The notes under the pieces are model-generated. The model had not been told where the DNA came from. It did no database searches and saw nothing but the letters and a program-made list of their open reading frames with translations. This document shows, in pieces, positions 1 through 5,089 of a stretch of 5,089 bases of DNA. Within the stretch, counting starts at the first letter, position 1. Every line of letters begins with the position of its first letter. The position numbers were made by a program, and so were the translations under genes. This stretch comes from Dehalococcoidia bacterium (GTDB taxonomy: Bacteria; Chloroflexota; Dehalococcoidia; GIF9; AB-539-J10). The stretch covers positions 1-5,089 of the forward strand of contig JAGYOV010000078.1 of assembly GCA_018399375.1 (NCBI GenBank), in the 5' to 3' direction.

Positions 1-11
1 GAAGGAAGAAT

Positions 12-40
12 TTGATTTTTGTTCCCTCCTTCAGTAAAAT
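12..40 (+). promoter_or_regulatory. Candidate sigma70-type promoter for the flavoprotein gene
   Basis: A TTGATT box at 12-17 (4 of 6 matches to TTGACA) and a TAAAAT box at 35-40 (5 of 6 matches to TATAAT) are separated by exactly 17 bases. Transcription would begin near position 47, leaving a leader of about 37 bases before the ATG at 84. The surrounding DNA is AT-rich. A 6-base inverted repeat (GAAGGA 1-6, TCCTTC 27-32) brackets the -35 box and could be an operator, but is short enough to be chance. The match is seen in the sequence; promoter activity is inferred. Confidence 0.4.
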
Positions 41-83
41 TGCTCCGATTAGAACTAAAAAGTAATAATAAGGAAGTGAAGCA

Positions 84-1439
84 ATGGAGAAAACTGATGT
101 ACTGGTAATTGGTGGCAGTGCTGCCGGAGTGGTTGCTGCAACTACAGGGAAAACTAACTATCCCGAAAAAGAGTTCATGGTCATCCGCAAACAGAGCCCG
201 GTGCTCGTGCCCTGCGGTATACCTTACATTTTTGGCTCGCTGAAGAGCATGGACAAAAATATCATGCCCGATTCTATGTTAACCAATGCAGATATCAAAC
301 TCCAAATCGGTGAAGTAGCATCTGTGGACAAAGAGAACAAGATCTGCAAGACAACAGCAGGTTTAGAGATCAAATGGGAAAAACTAGTGCTGGCAACCGG
401 ATCCAACCCTATCACGCCTCAATGGCTCAAAGGAGCCAATCAAGAAAACGTCTTCACCATCTCCAAGGAGAAAGATTATCTGGATAACCTGCAGCGCTGT
501 CTCCCCAATTTCCAGAAAGTAGTAGTTATTGGAGGTGGTTTCATCGGCGTAGAGATAGCCGATGAAATAAACAAACTTGATAAAGAAGTAACTGTTGTCG
601 AGATATTGCCTCATGTATTGGGTCTTGCCTTCGATGAAGAGATAGCTGTTAAAGCGCAGGAACTCCTTATCTCCAGAGGAGTAAAAATCAAGACCGGCGC
701 TGGCGTCAAAGAAATCATGGGAGATGGTAAAGCAAGCGGTGTTCTGCTCAACAATGGAGAGAAAGTTGAAGCTGATGCAGTAATTTTATCTATGGGCTAT
801 TCCCCCAACACCAAGCTAGCTCAAGGGGCAGGCCTCAGCGTCAACAGGCTGGGTGCCATAAGGGTGGACGAATATATGCGAACGCCCGATGACCCCAACA
901 TCTTTGCCGTAGGAGACTGTGCCGAGAAACGACACTTCATTACCAGAAAAGTAAATAACGTCATGTTAGCATCTACTGGAGGTGCAGAAGCGAGAACTGC
1001 GGGCATGAACCTCTATCACATTTCATCGGTAAAAGCCTTTCTAGGCACCATTGCTATCTTCAGCACTGCTTTTGGAGATAGAGGCTTCGGAGCCGCTGGA
1101 ATAACTGAAAGGGAAGCTTTACGGGAAGGGGTTGATATAATTACAGGGGCCTTCGAAGGCATCGATAGGCACCCGGGCACACAACCCGGCACGAATAAAC
1201 AATTTGTTAAAGTAATCGCTGCCCGCGAGTGTGGCTTGATTCTCGGCGGTGAGGTTGCTGGCGGACCAGGAACGGGCGAATTAATCAATCTCATTGGTCT
1301 GGCAATCCAGAATAAAATGAACATTTGCTCCATCCTTACTAGCCAGATAGGAACTCACCCATTGCTTACCGCACCACCAACGGCATATCCTTTCATAAAG
1401 GCTGCCGAAGTAGCCTCCAGGAAGTTCTGCCATCAGTAA
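84..1439 (+). CDS. FAD/NAD(P)-dependent disulfide reductase, CoA-disulfide reductase / NADH oxidase-like
   Basis: This is a complete 451-residue cytoplasmic class III pyridine nucleotide-disulfide oxidoreductase. Family members use NAD(P)H and FAD to reduce CoA disulfide, polysulfide, peroxide or oxygen through a single redox cysteine. Domains in order: an N-terminal FAD-binding Rossmann fold with GGSAAG at 10-15; the active-site segment VPCGIPY with Cys44; the ATG motif at 105-107; an NAD-binding fold with GGGFIG at 150-155, followed by Glu173 at the end of its second strand, which suggests NADH over NADPH; the second FAD motif IFAVGDCAE at 273-281; and a C-terminal dimerisation domain from about 325 to the end, with THPLLTAPPTAYPF at 424-437. 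The APCGIPY/VPCGIPY style resembles archaeal and anaerobe CoA-disulfide reductases more than classic Nox or NADH peroxidase. There is no C-terminal rhodanese domain. The ATG has a good ribosome-binding site, AAGGAAGTG at 70-78. One oddity is Arg35-Lys36 where an acidic FAD-ribose contact is usual. The family is secure; the physiological substrate is not. Confidence 0.93.
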   Translation: MEKTDVLVIGGSAAGVVAATTGKTNYPEKEFMVIRKQSPVLVPCGIPYIFGSLKSMDKNIMPDSMLTNADIKLQIGEVASVDKENKICKTTAGLEIKWEKLVLATGSNPITPQWLKGANQENVFTISKEKDYLDNLQRCLPNFQKVVVIGGGFIGVEIADEINKLDKEVTVVEILPHVLGLAFDEEIAVKAQELLISRGVKIKTGAGVKEIMGDGKASGVLLNNGEKVEADAVILSMGYSPNTKLAQGAGLSVNRLGAIRVDEYMRTPDDPNIFAVGDCAEKRHFITRKVNNVMLASTGGAEARTAGMNLYHISSVKAFLGTIAIFSTAFGDRGFGAAGITEREALREGVDIITGAFEGIDRHPGTQPGTNKQFVKVIAARECGLILGGEVAGGPGTGELINLIGLAIQNKMNICSILTSQIGTHPLLTAPPTAYPFIKAAEVASRKFCHQ

Positions 1440-1460
1440 CAACATGAAAGTAAGTTACTG
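1434..1460 (+). other. Short inverted repeat across the flavoprotein stop codon
   Basis: CAGTAAC (1434-1440) and GTTACTG (1454-1460) are perfect 7-base complements with a 13-base loop. The left arm contains the TAA stop at 1437-1439. A pyrimidine stretch, CTTCCCCTTT, follows directly. It could be a weak terminator or mRNA-end hairpin, but the stem is AT-rich, the loop is large and there is no proper U tract. Read-through into the next gene is likely. Confidence 0.25.
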
Positions 1461-1512
1461 CTTCCCCTTTACATCGAGCTATAGGAGGAGCAGATTCAGG
1501 AGAAGATGAGGA

Positions 1513-1535
1513 ATAGGAGGTGAGGCACCTCCTAT
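1513..1535 (+). promoter_or_regulatory. Perfect 10-bp hairpin pairing an SD-like sequence with an anti-SD sequence
   Basis: ATAGGAGGTG (1513-1522) is followed by an AGG loop (1523-1525) and its exact reverse complement CACCTCCTAT (1526-1535). The left arm is a near-ideal Shine-Dalgarno sequence. The right arm contains CACCTCCT, the same sequence as the 3' end of bacterial 16S rRNA. No U tract follows, so it is not a classical intrinsic terminator. The SD-like arm lies 31 bases before the hydrolase ATG at 1554, too far for normal use. A second SD-like copy, TATAGGAGG (1480-1488), can also pair with CCTCCTATA (1528-1536), so two mutually exclusive helices are possible. The structure is seen; a role in translation or mRNA processing is inferred. 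Confidence 0.5.
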
Positions 1536-1553
1536 AACAGCCAGGCATGAGAT

Positions 1554-2369
1554 ATGAAGTGCGAGGACACTCTCTCCTTATGGGATAAGCCCGAGATACT
1601 GGAAGCCATTTTCCCCCTTGTTTATACAGCCTTTTCTTCCTACGCGAAAATAGCGGCACCCTTACACAATGCCTGCAGGCATTCCATCGAAGTGGAAAAG
1701 GGCATCAAAATAAGCTGTGCTTTCTGGACGCAAAGTAGACAATACCCCTCCGTACTTTATTTCCATGGCAATGGAGAAGAAACCGACGACTATGATTGGA
1801 TTGCTTCTCTCTACAACAAAAGGGGAATTAACTTCTTCGTGGCAGACTACAGGGGATATGGCCTGAGCGATGGGAGGCCAACCATATCCAGCATGATCTG
1901 CGATTCGCTAACTATTTTCCAGGGTTTCAAGAAAATCATCGAGGAAAATAGATATTTCCCAGACCTTTTTCTCATGGGCCGCTCTCTAGGAAGTATCTCT
2001 GCTATCGAGGTCGCACTTCACTATCAAGAATCCCTCAAGGGACTCATTATCGAGAGTGGCTCAGCGAATAACTTTCACCGACTATGGGGATTTCTGAATA
2101 CGATAGAGAGAGAATATATCTTGCGAGAGGAATGTCTCAACAAGGGAAAGATTAGAGAAATTTACATTCCTACATGCATAATCCATGGAGAACGCGATCA
2201 GATCTTGCCTGTGCAAGAGGGGAAGAAGCTCTATGAAAATTCTGGTGCTTCAAGCAAGGAGATACTCATCATCCCAGGAGCTGACCACAACGATCTAATG
2301 CTACATGGACAGCAGGAATACTTCGATACCATTGAATCATTCATAGATAAGAACTCAACAGCACGATAG
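1554..2369 (+). CDS. Alpha/beta hydrolase, BEM46/ABHD13-17-like serine hydrolase
   Basis: This is a complete 271-residue alpha/beta hydrolase-fold protein, probably cytoplasmic since no convincing signal peptide is seen. After an N-terminal extension of about 45 residues come the oxyanion-hole motif HGNG (71-74), the strand and turn ADYRGYGLSDG (97-107) typical of the BEM46/ABHD17 type, the nucleophile elbow GRSLG with Ser144, a short lid (about 172-200), the acid Asp215 in HGERDQILPV, and the catalytic His245 in GADHND. The triad is complete, so it should be an active esterase, thioesterase or peptidase-like enzyme. The substrate cannot be read from sequence. The ATG at 1554 is fixed as the first start because an in-frame TGA lies at 1548-1550. 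Its ribosome-binding site is poor (only AGG at 1543-1545), and a hairpin sits just upstream. It lies 114 bases after the flavoprotein gene on the same strand and may share its transcript. Confidence 0.9.
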   Translation: MKCEDTLSLWDKPEILEAIFPLVYTAFSSYAKIAAPLHNACRHSIEVEKGIKISCAFWTQSRQYPSVLYFHGNGEETDDYDWIASLYNKRGINFFVADYRGYGLSDGRPTISSMICDSLTIFQGFKKIIEENRYFPDLFLMGRSLGSISAIEVALHYQESLKGLIIESGSANNFHRLWGFLNTIEREYILREECLNKGKIREIYIPTCIIHGERDQILPVQEGKKLYENSGASSKEILIIPGADHNDLMLHGQQEYFDTIESFIDKNSTAR

Positions 2370-2370
2370 C

Positions 2371-2415
2371 AAATCCTGCCTCATTGCCTCTCTATCCTCT
2401 CTCCTATACTTTCCT
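2371..2415 (+). terminator. C-rich, G-poor tract, candidate Rho-utilisation site
   Basis: Immediately after the hydrolase stop codon, the 45 bases here contain 18 C and only 2 G, with many CT/TC dinucleotides (for example CCTCTCTATCCTCTCTCC at 2387-2404). Unstructured C-over-G RNA just downstream of a stop codon is typical of Rho loading sites. No intrinsic terminator is visible, so Rho-dependent termination is a reasonable reading. It is an inference from composition only. Confidence 0.3.
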
Positions 2416-2466
2416 GGCAAATACGATGTATTGAGAGCACAGAGACATAAATAACTCTCAGTTATC

Positions 2467-2487
2467 ATATTGGCATTATGTCAATAT
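2467..2487 (+). other. 9-bp hairpin in the convergent intergenic region
   Basis: On the plus-strand RNA, ATATTGGCA (2467-2475) pairs with TGTCAATAT (2479-2487) around a TTA loop, with one G-U pair. On the minus strand the same position becomes an A-C mismatch, so the stem favours plus-strand transcripts. No U tract follows. It lies about 50 bases past the C-rich tract and could protect or mark a processed 3' end. The stem is AT-rich and may be chance. Confidence 0.25.
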
Positions 2488-2714
2488 CACGATGTTGCCA
2501 CAAGCTTATTACAAATTATTGGCCAGAGGGAATGCTATCTAACATATCAAAGCAACGTGAACCCCTTCCGTTTTACTCACCCCGCTATTTCTGCACACAA
2601 GTAATCCTTCCAGAGACATACCAACAATGATCACAACTTGGGAGATACGTTATACCCCCCCACCAGAGGAGTAAATCCCAACTCATACATAGGGGGCAAA
2701 ACCATCCAGCTTCT

Positions 2715-3845
2715 TCAAGTGTACTCAGGCAAATTCTGCTTTGGTTTAGGCAGATTATACGCAATTTTATCCAGCAAGCTACCAATCCCCCATCCCTTTG
2801 CAGCTGAGACCAAGACCACATCTCCTCCATAACTAAGAAATCTCTCGTCAAGGCAAGAGGCATCTGTCAAACCTCGCAGGTCCTCTTCGCTTCTCAGTGC
2901 CAAGTCCAGTTTGTTGAGCACCGTAATTCTGGCTTTGTTTTGCAGGCCTAGTTCTTCCAGCTGCTTTTCTACCGTGCGACACTGCGCAGCAGCATTCTTA
3001 TGCATTACATCAATTACGTGCAGGAGCAAATCAGCATCATCCAATTCTTCCAGCGTAGCGCGGAAAGCTGCCACAATTGATGGAGGTAATTTATGAATGA
3101 ATCCCACTGTATCGGTAAACAAAACCTTCTGACCACCGGGCAAGAGCATAGAGCGAGTTACCGGATCAAGGGTAGAAAAGAGTTTATCCTCCACGCCAAC
3201 TTCGGAGTGACTCAAGCAGTTAAATAAAGTGCTCTTACCAGCATTAGTATACCCTACCAGTGACACGACATATAGCCCTGCTTTCTGGCGTCGTTTCCTA
3301 TAGAGAGTACGATGCTGCCTTACATGCTCTATTTCCCTTTCTATGTGTACAATGCGCTTCCGAATCAGGCGTCGATCCGTCTCCAGCTGGGACTCTCCAG
3401 GCCCTCTGGTGCCAATGCCACCACCAAGCTTTTCCAGGTGACTCCACTGCCCCACCAACCTGGGCAACAAATATCTATGCTGAGCCAGCTCAACTTGAAG
3501 CTGGCCCTCTCTAGTTCGAGCTTTACGAGCGAAAACATCCAGAATAAGGGCAGTACGATCAATAACCTTGACCGCCAATACCTCTTCCAGGTTTCTCTGT
3601 TGGCGAGGAGACAGCTCATCATCAAAAATGACGGTATCATAATCAATGCGCCTTTTAAGATCAGATAGCTCCGCCAATTTTCCCCTCCCTACGTAATATG
3701 TGGATGAAGGCGAATCTAGCTTCTGGGATATAATAGCCACCACGCTGGCTCCCGCCGCCCGGGCTAGATGGGATAACTCTTGTAAAGAATCCTCGACAGG
3801 CCAAGCACTTCTAGCGATTTTGCATTCTACGCCCACCAGCACCAC
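2715..3845 (-). CDS. hflX: GTPase HflX (ribosome-associated)
   Basis: HflX is a translational GTPase-like protein that binds the 50S subunit and can split stalled ribosomes, often under stress. From the GTG at 3845 the product has 376 residues. The N-terminal HflX domain includes YYVGRGK (50-56), FDDELSPRQQRNLE (74-87), VIDRTALILDVFA (94-106) and the glycine-rich signature GGGIGTRGPGESQLETDRR (141-159). A basic helical linker (about 160-190) follows. The G domain is complete: G1 GYTNAGKST (198-206), G2 TLDP (225-228), G3 DTVGF (245-249), G4 NKLD (311-314) and G5 SAAKG (347-351). It ends soon after G5, so it lacks the extra C-terminal domain of the E. coli protein, as many shorter HflX do. The start is doubtful: GTG 3845 has no ribosome-binding site, and the frame continues upstream with family-like residues (ENAVEK before VVLVGVE) to an ATA at 3887-3885 facing a strong site. 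The true protein may have 390 residues. It lies directly downstream of dapL on the same strand, probably cotranscribed. Confidence 0.95.
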   Translation of the reverse strand: MVLVGVECKIARSAWPVEDSLQELSHLARAAGASVVAIISQKLDSPSSTYYVGRGKLAELSDLKRRIDYDTVIFDDELSPRQQRNLEEVLAVKVIDRTALILDVFARKARTREGQLQVELAQHRYLLPRLVGQWSHLEKLGGGIGTRGPGESQLETDRRLIRKRIVHIEREIEHVRQHRTLYRKRRQKAGLYVVSLVGYTNAGKSTLFNCLSHSEVGVEDKLFSTLDPVTRSMLLPGGQKVLFTDTVGFIHKLPPSIVAAFRATLEELDDADLLLHVIDVMHKNAAAQCRTVEKQLEELGLQNKARITVLNKLDLALRSEEDLRGLTDASCLDERFLSYGGDVVLVSAAKGWGIGSLLDKIAYNLPKPKQNLPEYT

Positions 3846-3890
3846 TTTCTCTACCGCATTTTCCGTATAGAAGAACCTCTGTTTTATTTA

Positions 3891-3900
3891 TCCTCTCCCT
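3891..3900 (-). promoter_or_regulatory. Strong ribosome-binding site with no standard start codon after it
   Basis: Read on the minus strand, this is AGGGAGAGGA, the best Shine-Dalgarno match between dapL and hflX. It lies between the dapL stop (TGA at 3912-3910) and the hflX frame. The next hflX-frame triplets are TAA (3890-3888), then ATA (3887-3885), AAA and CAG. The first ATG nearby (3859-3857) is out of frame and stops after two codons. The site is about 45 bases from GTG 3845, too far to serve it, so it argues for initiation at ATA 3887 or for a mutated or misread ATG there. Confidence 0.5.
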
Positions 3901-3909
3901 GCCAAATTT

Positions 3910-5089
3910 TCAGATGGGCTTACCTTTGAAGTTTCTCCACCACGAGAGCAAGCGACCTATTCCTTTCTCCAAACGCTCATCGGGAAGAGTTAAAGAGAAA
4001 CGAACATAACCATCGCCTTCTTGTCCATAGCCAATACCTGGCGTAACAACTATGTCGGCTTCATCCAGCAATATATCTGCGAAATCCACCGAACTCCACC
4101 CCTGCGGAACTCTAACCCAAATGTAAAAGGTTGCCCTTGGGACTTCTGCCTCCAATCCCATCGCAGTAAGAGCTCCAATCAATTTATCGCGTCGACGCTG
4201 TAGAGTTGCATTGAAACGGACAATATCACCTCGTTCACCATCCAGAGCATCAATAGCCGCGCACTGAATCGCCTGGGGTATGCCCGAATCCAAATTAGAC
4301 TTAACTCTAAACAGTGCATCTATCATGGTGGCATTACCCACTACCATCCCAATTCGCCATCCCGTCATCTGATAGGTTTTCGACAGGGAGTGAAATTCTA
4401 CTCCGGCCTCTTTTGCACCAGGCACTTGTAAGAAGCTTGGAGGATCATAGCCATCAAAGGATATTTCGGTATAGGCAGCATCATGACAAATTGCCAGACC
4501 ATGATGCAGGGCAAAATCAACCGCTTCCTGGAAAAATGTAGAATCAGCAACAGCGCTGGTTGGATTATTGGGATAGTTAAGCCACATTAACCTCGCCCTA
4601 TCAGCCACGGCCGATGGTATAGCACCGAGATCAGGCAAAAATCCATTCACAGATTTCAAGGGCATATAATAAGGCTCGCCTCCCGCCAACATCACACTAA
4701 TAGAATATACCGGATATGCAGGATCAGGTACCAGGGCTATATCTCCGGGGTCGATAAAGCAAAATGCCATATGCCCAACGCCCTCCTTGGATCCAATGAG
4801 CGGCAATACTTCTCTATCAGGATCCAGGATAACCCCAAAACGCTTTTCATACCATCGAGCTATAGCCTGCCGTAGTTGTGGCAATCCAGAACTCTCTGGA
4901 TAATGATGGTTGGCAGGATCACGCGCTGCCTGACAAAGGCCTTCTACAATGCGTGAAGGCGTCGGTAAATCGGGATCACCAATCCCAAAACTGATAACAT
5001 CTTCTCCCCTAGATCTTTTCTCGGCAATCTTCTGGCTTATACCAACAAAGAGATATGGAGGCAATCTGTCAAGGCGCTTCGCTAACTTC
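3910..5089 (-). CDS. dapL: LL-diaminopimelate aminotransferase, 5' end outside the window
   Basis: This PLP-dependent class I aminotransferase (DapL) converts tetrahydrodipicolinate plus glutamate directly to LL-diaminopimelate and 2-oxoglutarate, bypassing the succinyl/acetyl steps of lysine and diaminopimelate synthesis. The 392 visible codons are numbered here from the lysine codon at 5088-5086. Motifs are SFGIGDPDLPTP (33-44), GSKEG (99-103) for PLP phosphate contacts, NYPNNPT (171-177), HDAAY with Asp203 and Tyr206, the Schiff-base lysine Lys237 in HSLSKTYQMTGWRIG, Arg245, and the carboxylate-binding Arg363 in YVRFSLTLP. These match DapL better than generic aspartate aminotransferase. 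The first visible residues, KLAKRLDRLPPYLFVGISQK, are the usual DapL N-terminus, and the frame is open to the edge. The start therefore lies just beyond 5089, perhaps by one codon, and TTG 5064 is internal. A mild variant is Ser178 after PNNPT, where Gly is common. It is followed by hflX, likely in one operon. Confidence 0.93.
   Translation of the reverse strand, partial: KLAKRLDRLPPYLFVGISQKIAEKRSRGEDVISFGIGDPDLPTPSRIVEGLCQAARDPANHHYPESSGLPQLRQAIARWYEKRFGVILDPDREVLPLIGSKEGVGHMAFCFIDPGDIALVPDPAYPVYSISVMLAGGEPYYMPLKSVNGFLPDLGAIPSAVADRARLMWLNYPNNPTSAVADSTFFQEAVDFALHHGLAICHDAAYTEISFDGYDPPSFLQVPGAKEAGVEFHSLSKTYQMTGWRIGMVVGNATMIDALFRVKSNLDSGIPQAIQCAAIDALDGERGDIVRFNATLQRRRDKLIGALTAMGLEAEVPRATFYIWVRVPQGWSSVDFADILLDEADIVVTPGIGYGQEGDGYVRFSLTLPDERLEKGIGRLLSWWRNFKGKPI

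Larger units (their letters stand above)
2370..2714. other. Convergent intergenic region without a supported gene
   Basis: This region separates the 3' ends of the plus-strand hydrolase gene and the minus-strand hflX gene. It contains the C-rich tract and the 9-bp hairpin listed separately, a perfect but AT-rich 6-bp inverted repeat (ATAACT 2451-2456, AGTTAT 2460-2465), a run of seven C at 2655-2661 and five G at 2692-2696. I see no U-tract terminator on either strand. Open frames here are short and lack ribosome-binding sites. Confidence 0.6.

Noticed and set aside
1..32. Inverted repeat GAAGGA/TCCTTC as a terminator of an upstream gene or as an operator
   Set aside because: Six bases with a 20-base loop and no downstream T run is too weak to list alone. 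It is mentioned only with the promoter.
1466..1496. TTTACA (1468-1473) as the -35 box of a separate promoter for the hydrolase gene
   Set aside because: At 17-base spacing the -10 position reads CAGATT, only 3 of 6 matches, so it is not supportable.
2478..2630. A 50-codon plus-strand frame starting ATG in the convergent intergenic region
   Set aside because: There is no ribosome-binding site, the ATG lies within a hairpin, the product has no recognisable motif or hydrophobic segment, and it sits where termination is expected. A chance frame is more likely.
2621..2641. Palindrome-like sequence around TGATCA
   Set aside because: The outer arms (CCAA/TTGG) and the inner TGATCA have different centres and the bases between do not pair, so it is not a real dyad.
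2655..2696. C7 run (2655-2661) and G5 run (2692-2696) as a terminator stem or G-quadruplex
   Set aside because: The loop would be about 30 bases with no U tract after it, and a quadruplex needs four G runs on one strand.
2585..2863. A minus-strand frame with several CxxC-like cysteine pairs overlapping the end of hflX
   Set aside because: It overlaps the well-supported hflX C-terminus in another frame, and its cysteines do not form a recognised zinc-binding pattern. It is a shadow frame.
3260..3668. Plus-strand open frames opposite hflX
   Set aside because: They lie antisense to the conserved HflX signature and G1 region, lack ribosome-binding sites and show no protein family features.

Overview
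The window looks like ordinary chromosomal DNA from an anaerobic bacterium. The best guess is a Chloroflexota lineage of the Dehalococcoidia type. This rests on protein style only: a DapL-type LL-diaminopimelate aminotransferase next to a short HflX, and a CoA-disulfide-reductase-like flavoprotein with a VPCGIPY active site. Base composition is near balanced to slightly AT-rich. I see no RNA gene, insertion sequence, CRISPR array or phage gene.

Left half, plus strand. A plausible sigma70-like promoter (12-40) precedes a complete FAD/NAD-dependent disulfide reductase (84-1439). A 114-base spacer follows. It holds a perfect 10-bp hairpin built from a Shine-Dalgarno-like sequence and its own anti-Shine-Dalgarno complement. 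Next is an alpha/beta hydrolase of the BEM46/ABHD13-17-like type (1554-2369). The two genes may be one transcript. Nothing in the sequence links their chemistry.

Middle (2370-2714). This is a 345-base convergent intergenic region with no gene I would support. It starts with a C-rich, G-poor tract that could serve Rho-dependent termination of the plus-strand genes. It also has a short hairpin, but no classical U-tract terminator on either strand.

Right half, minus strand. An LL-diaminopimelate aminotransferase gene (dapL) runs in from beyond the right edge and ends at 3910. A few bases later comes hflX (2715 to about 3845 or 3887), a ribosome-associated GTPase. They look like an operon. Two start-site problems stand out. 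The dapL frame stays open and family-like to the window edge, so an internal TTG at 5064 is not its start. The hflX frame also continues upstream of its first conventional start codon (GTG at 3845), back to a strong ribosome-binding site that faces an ATA codon.

I found no new multi-gene system here. The items most worth checking are the hflX start and the SD/anti-SD hairpin before the hydrolase gene.
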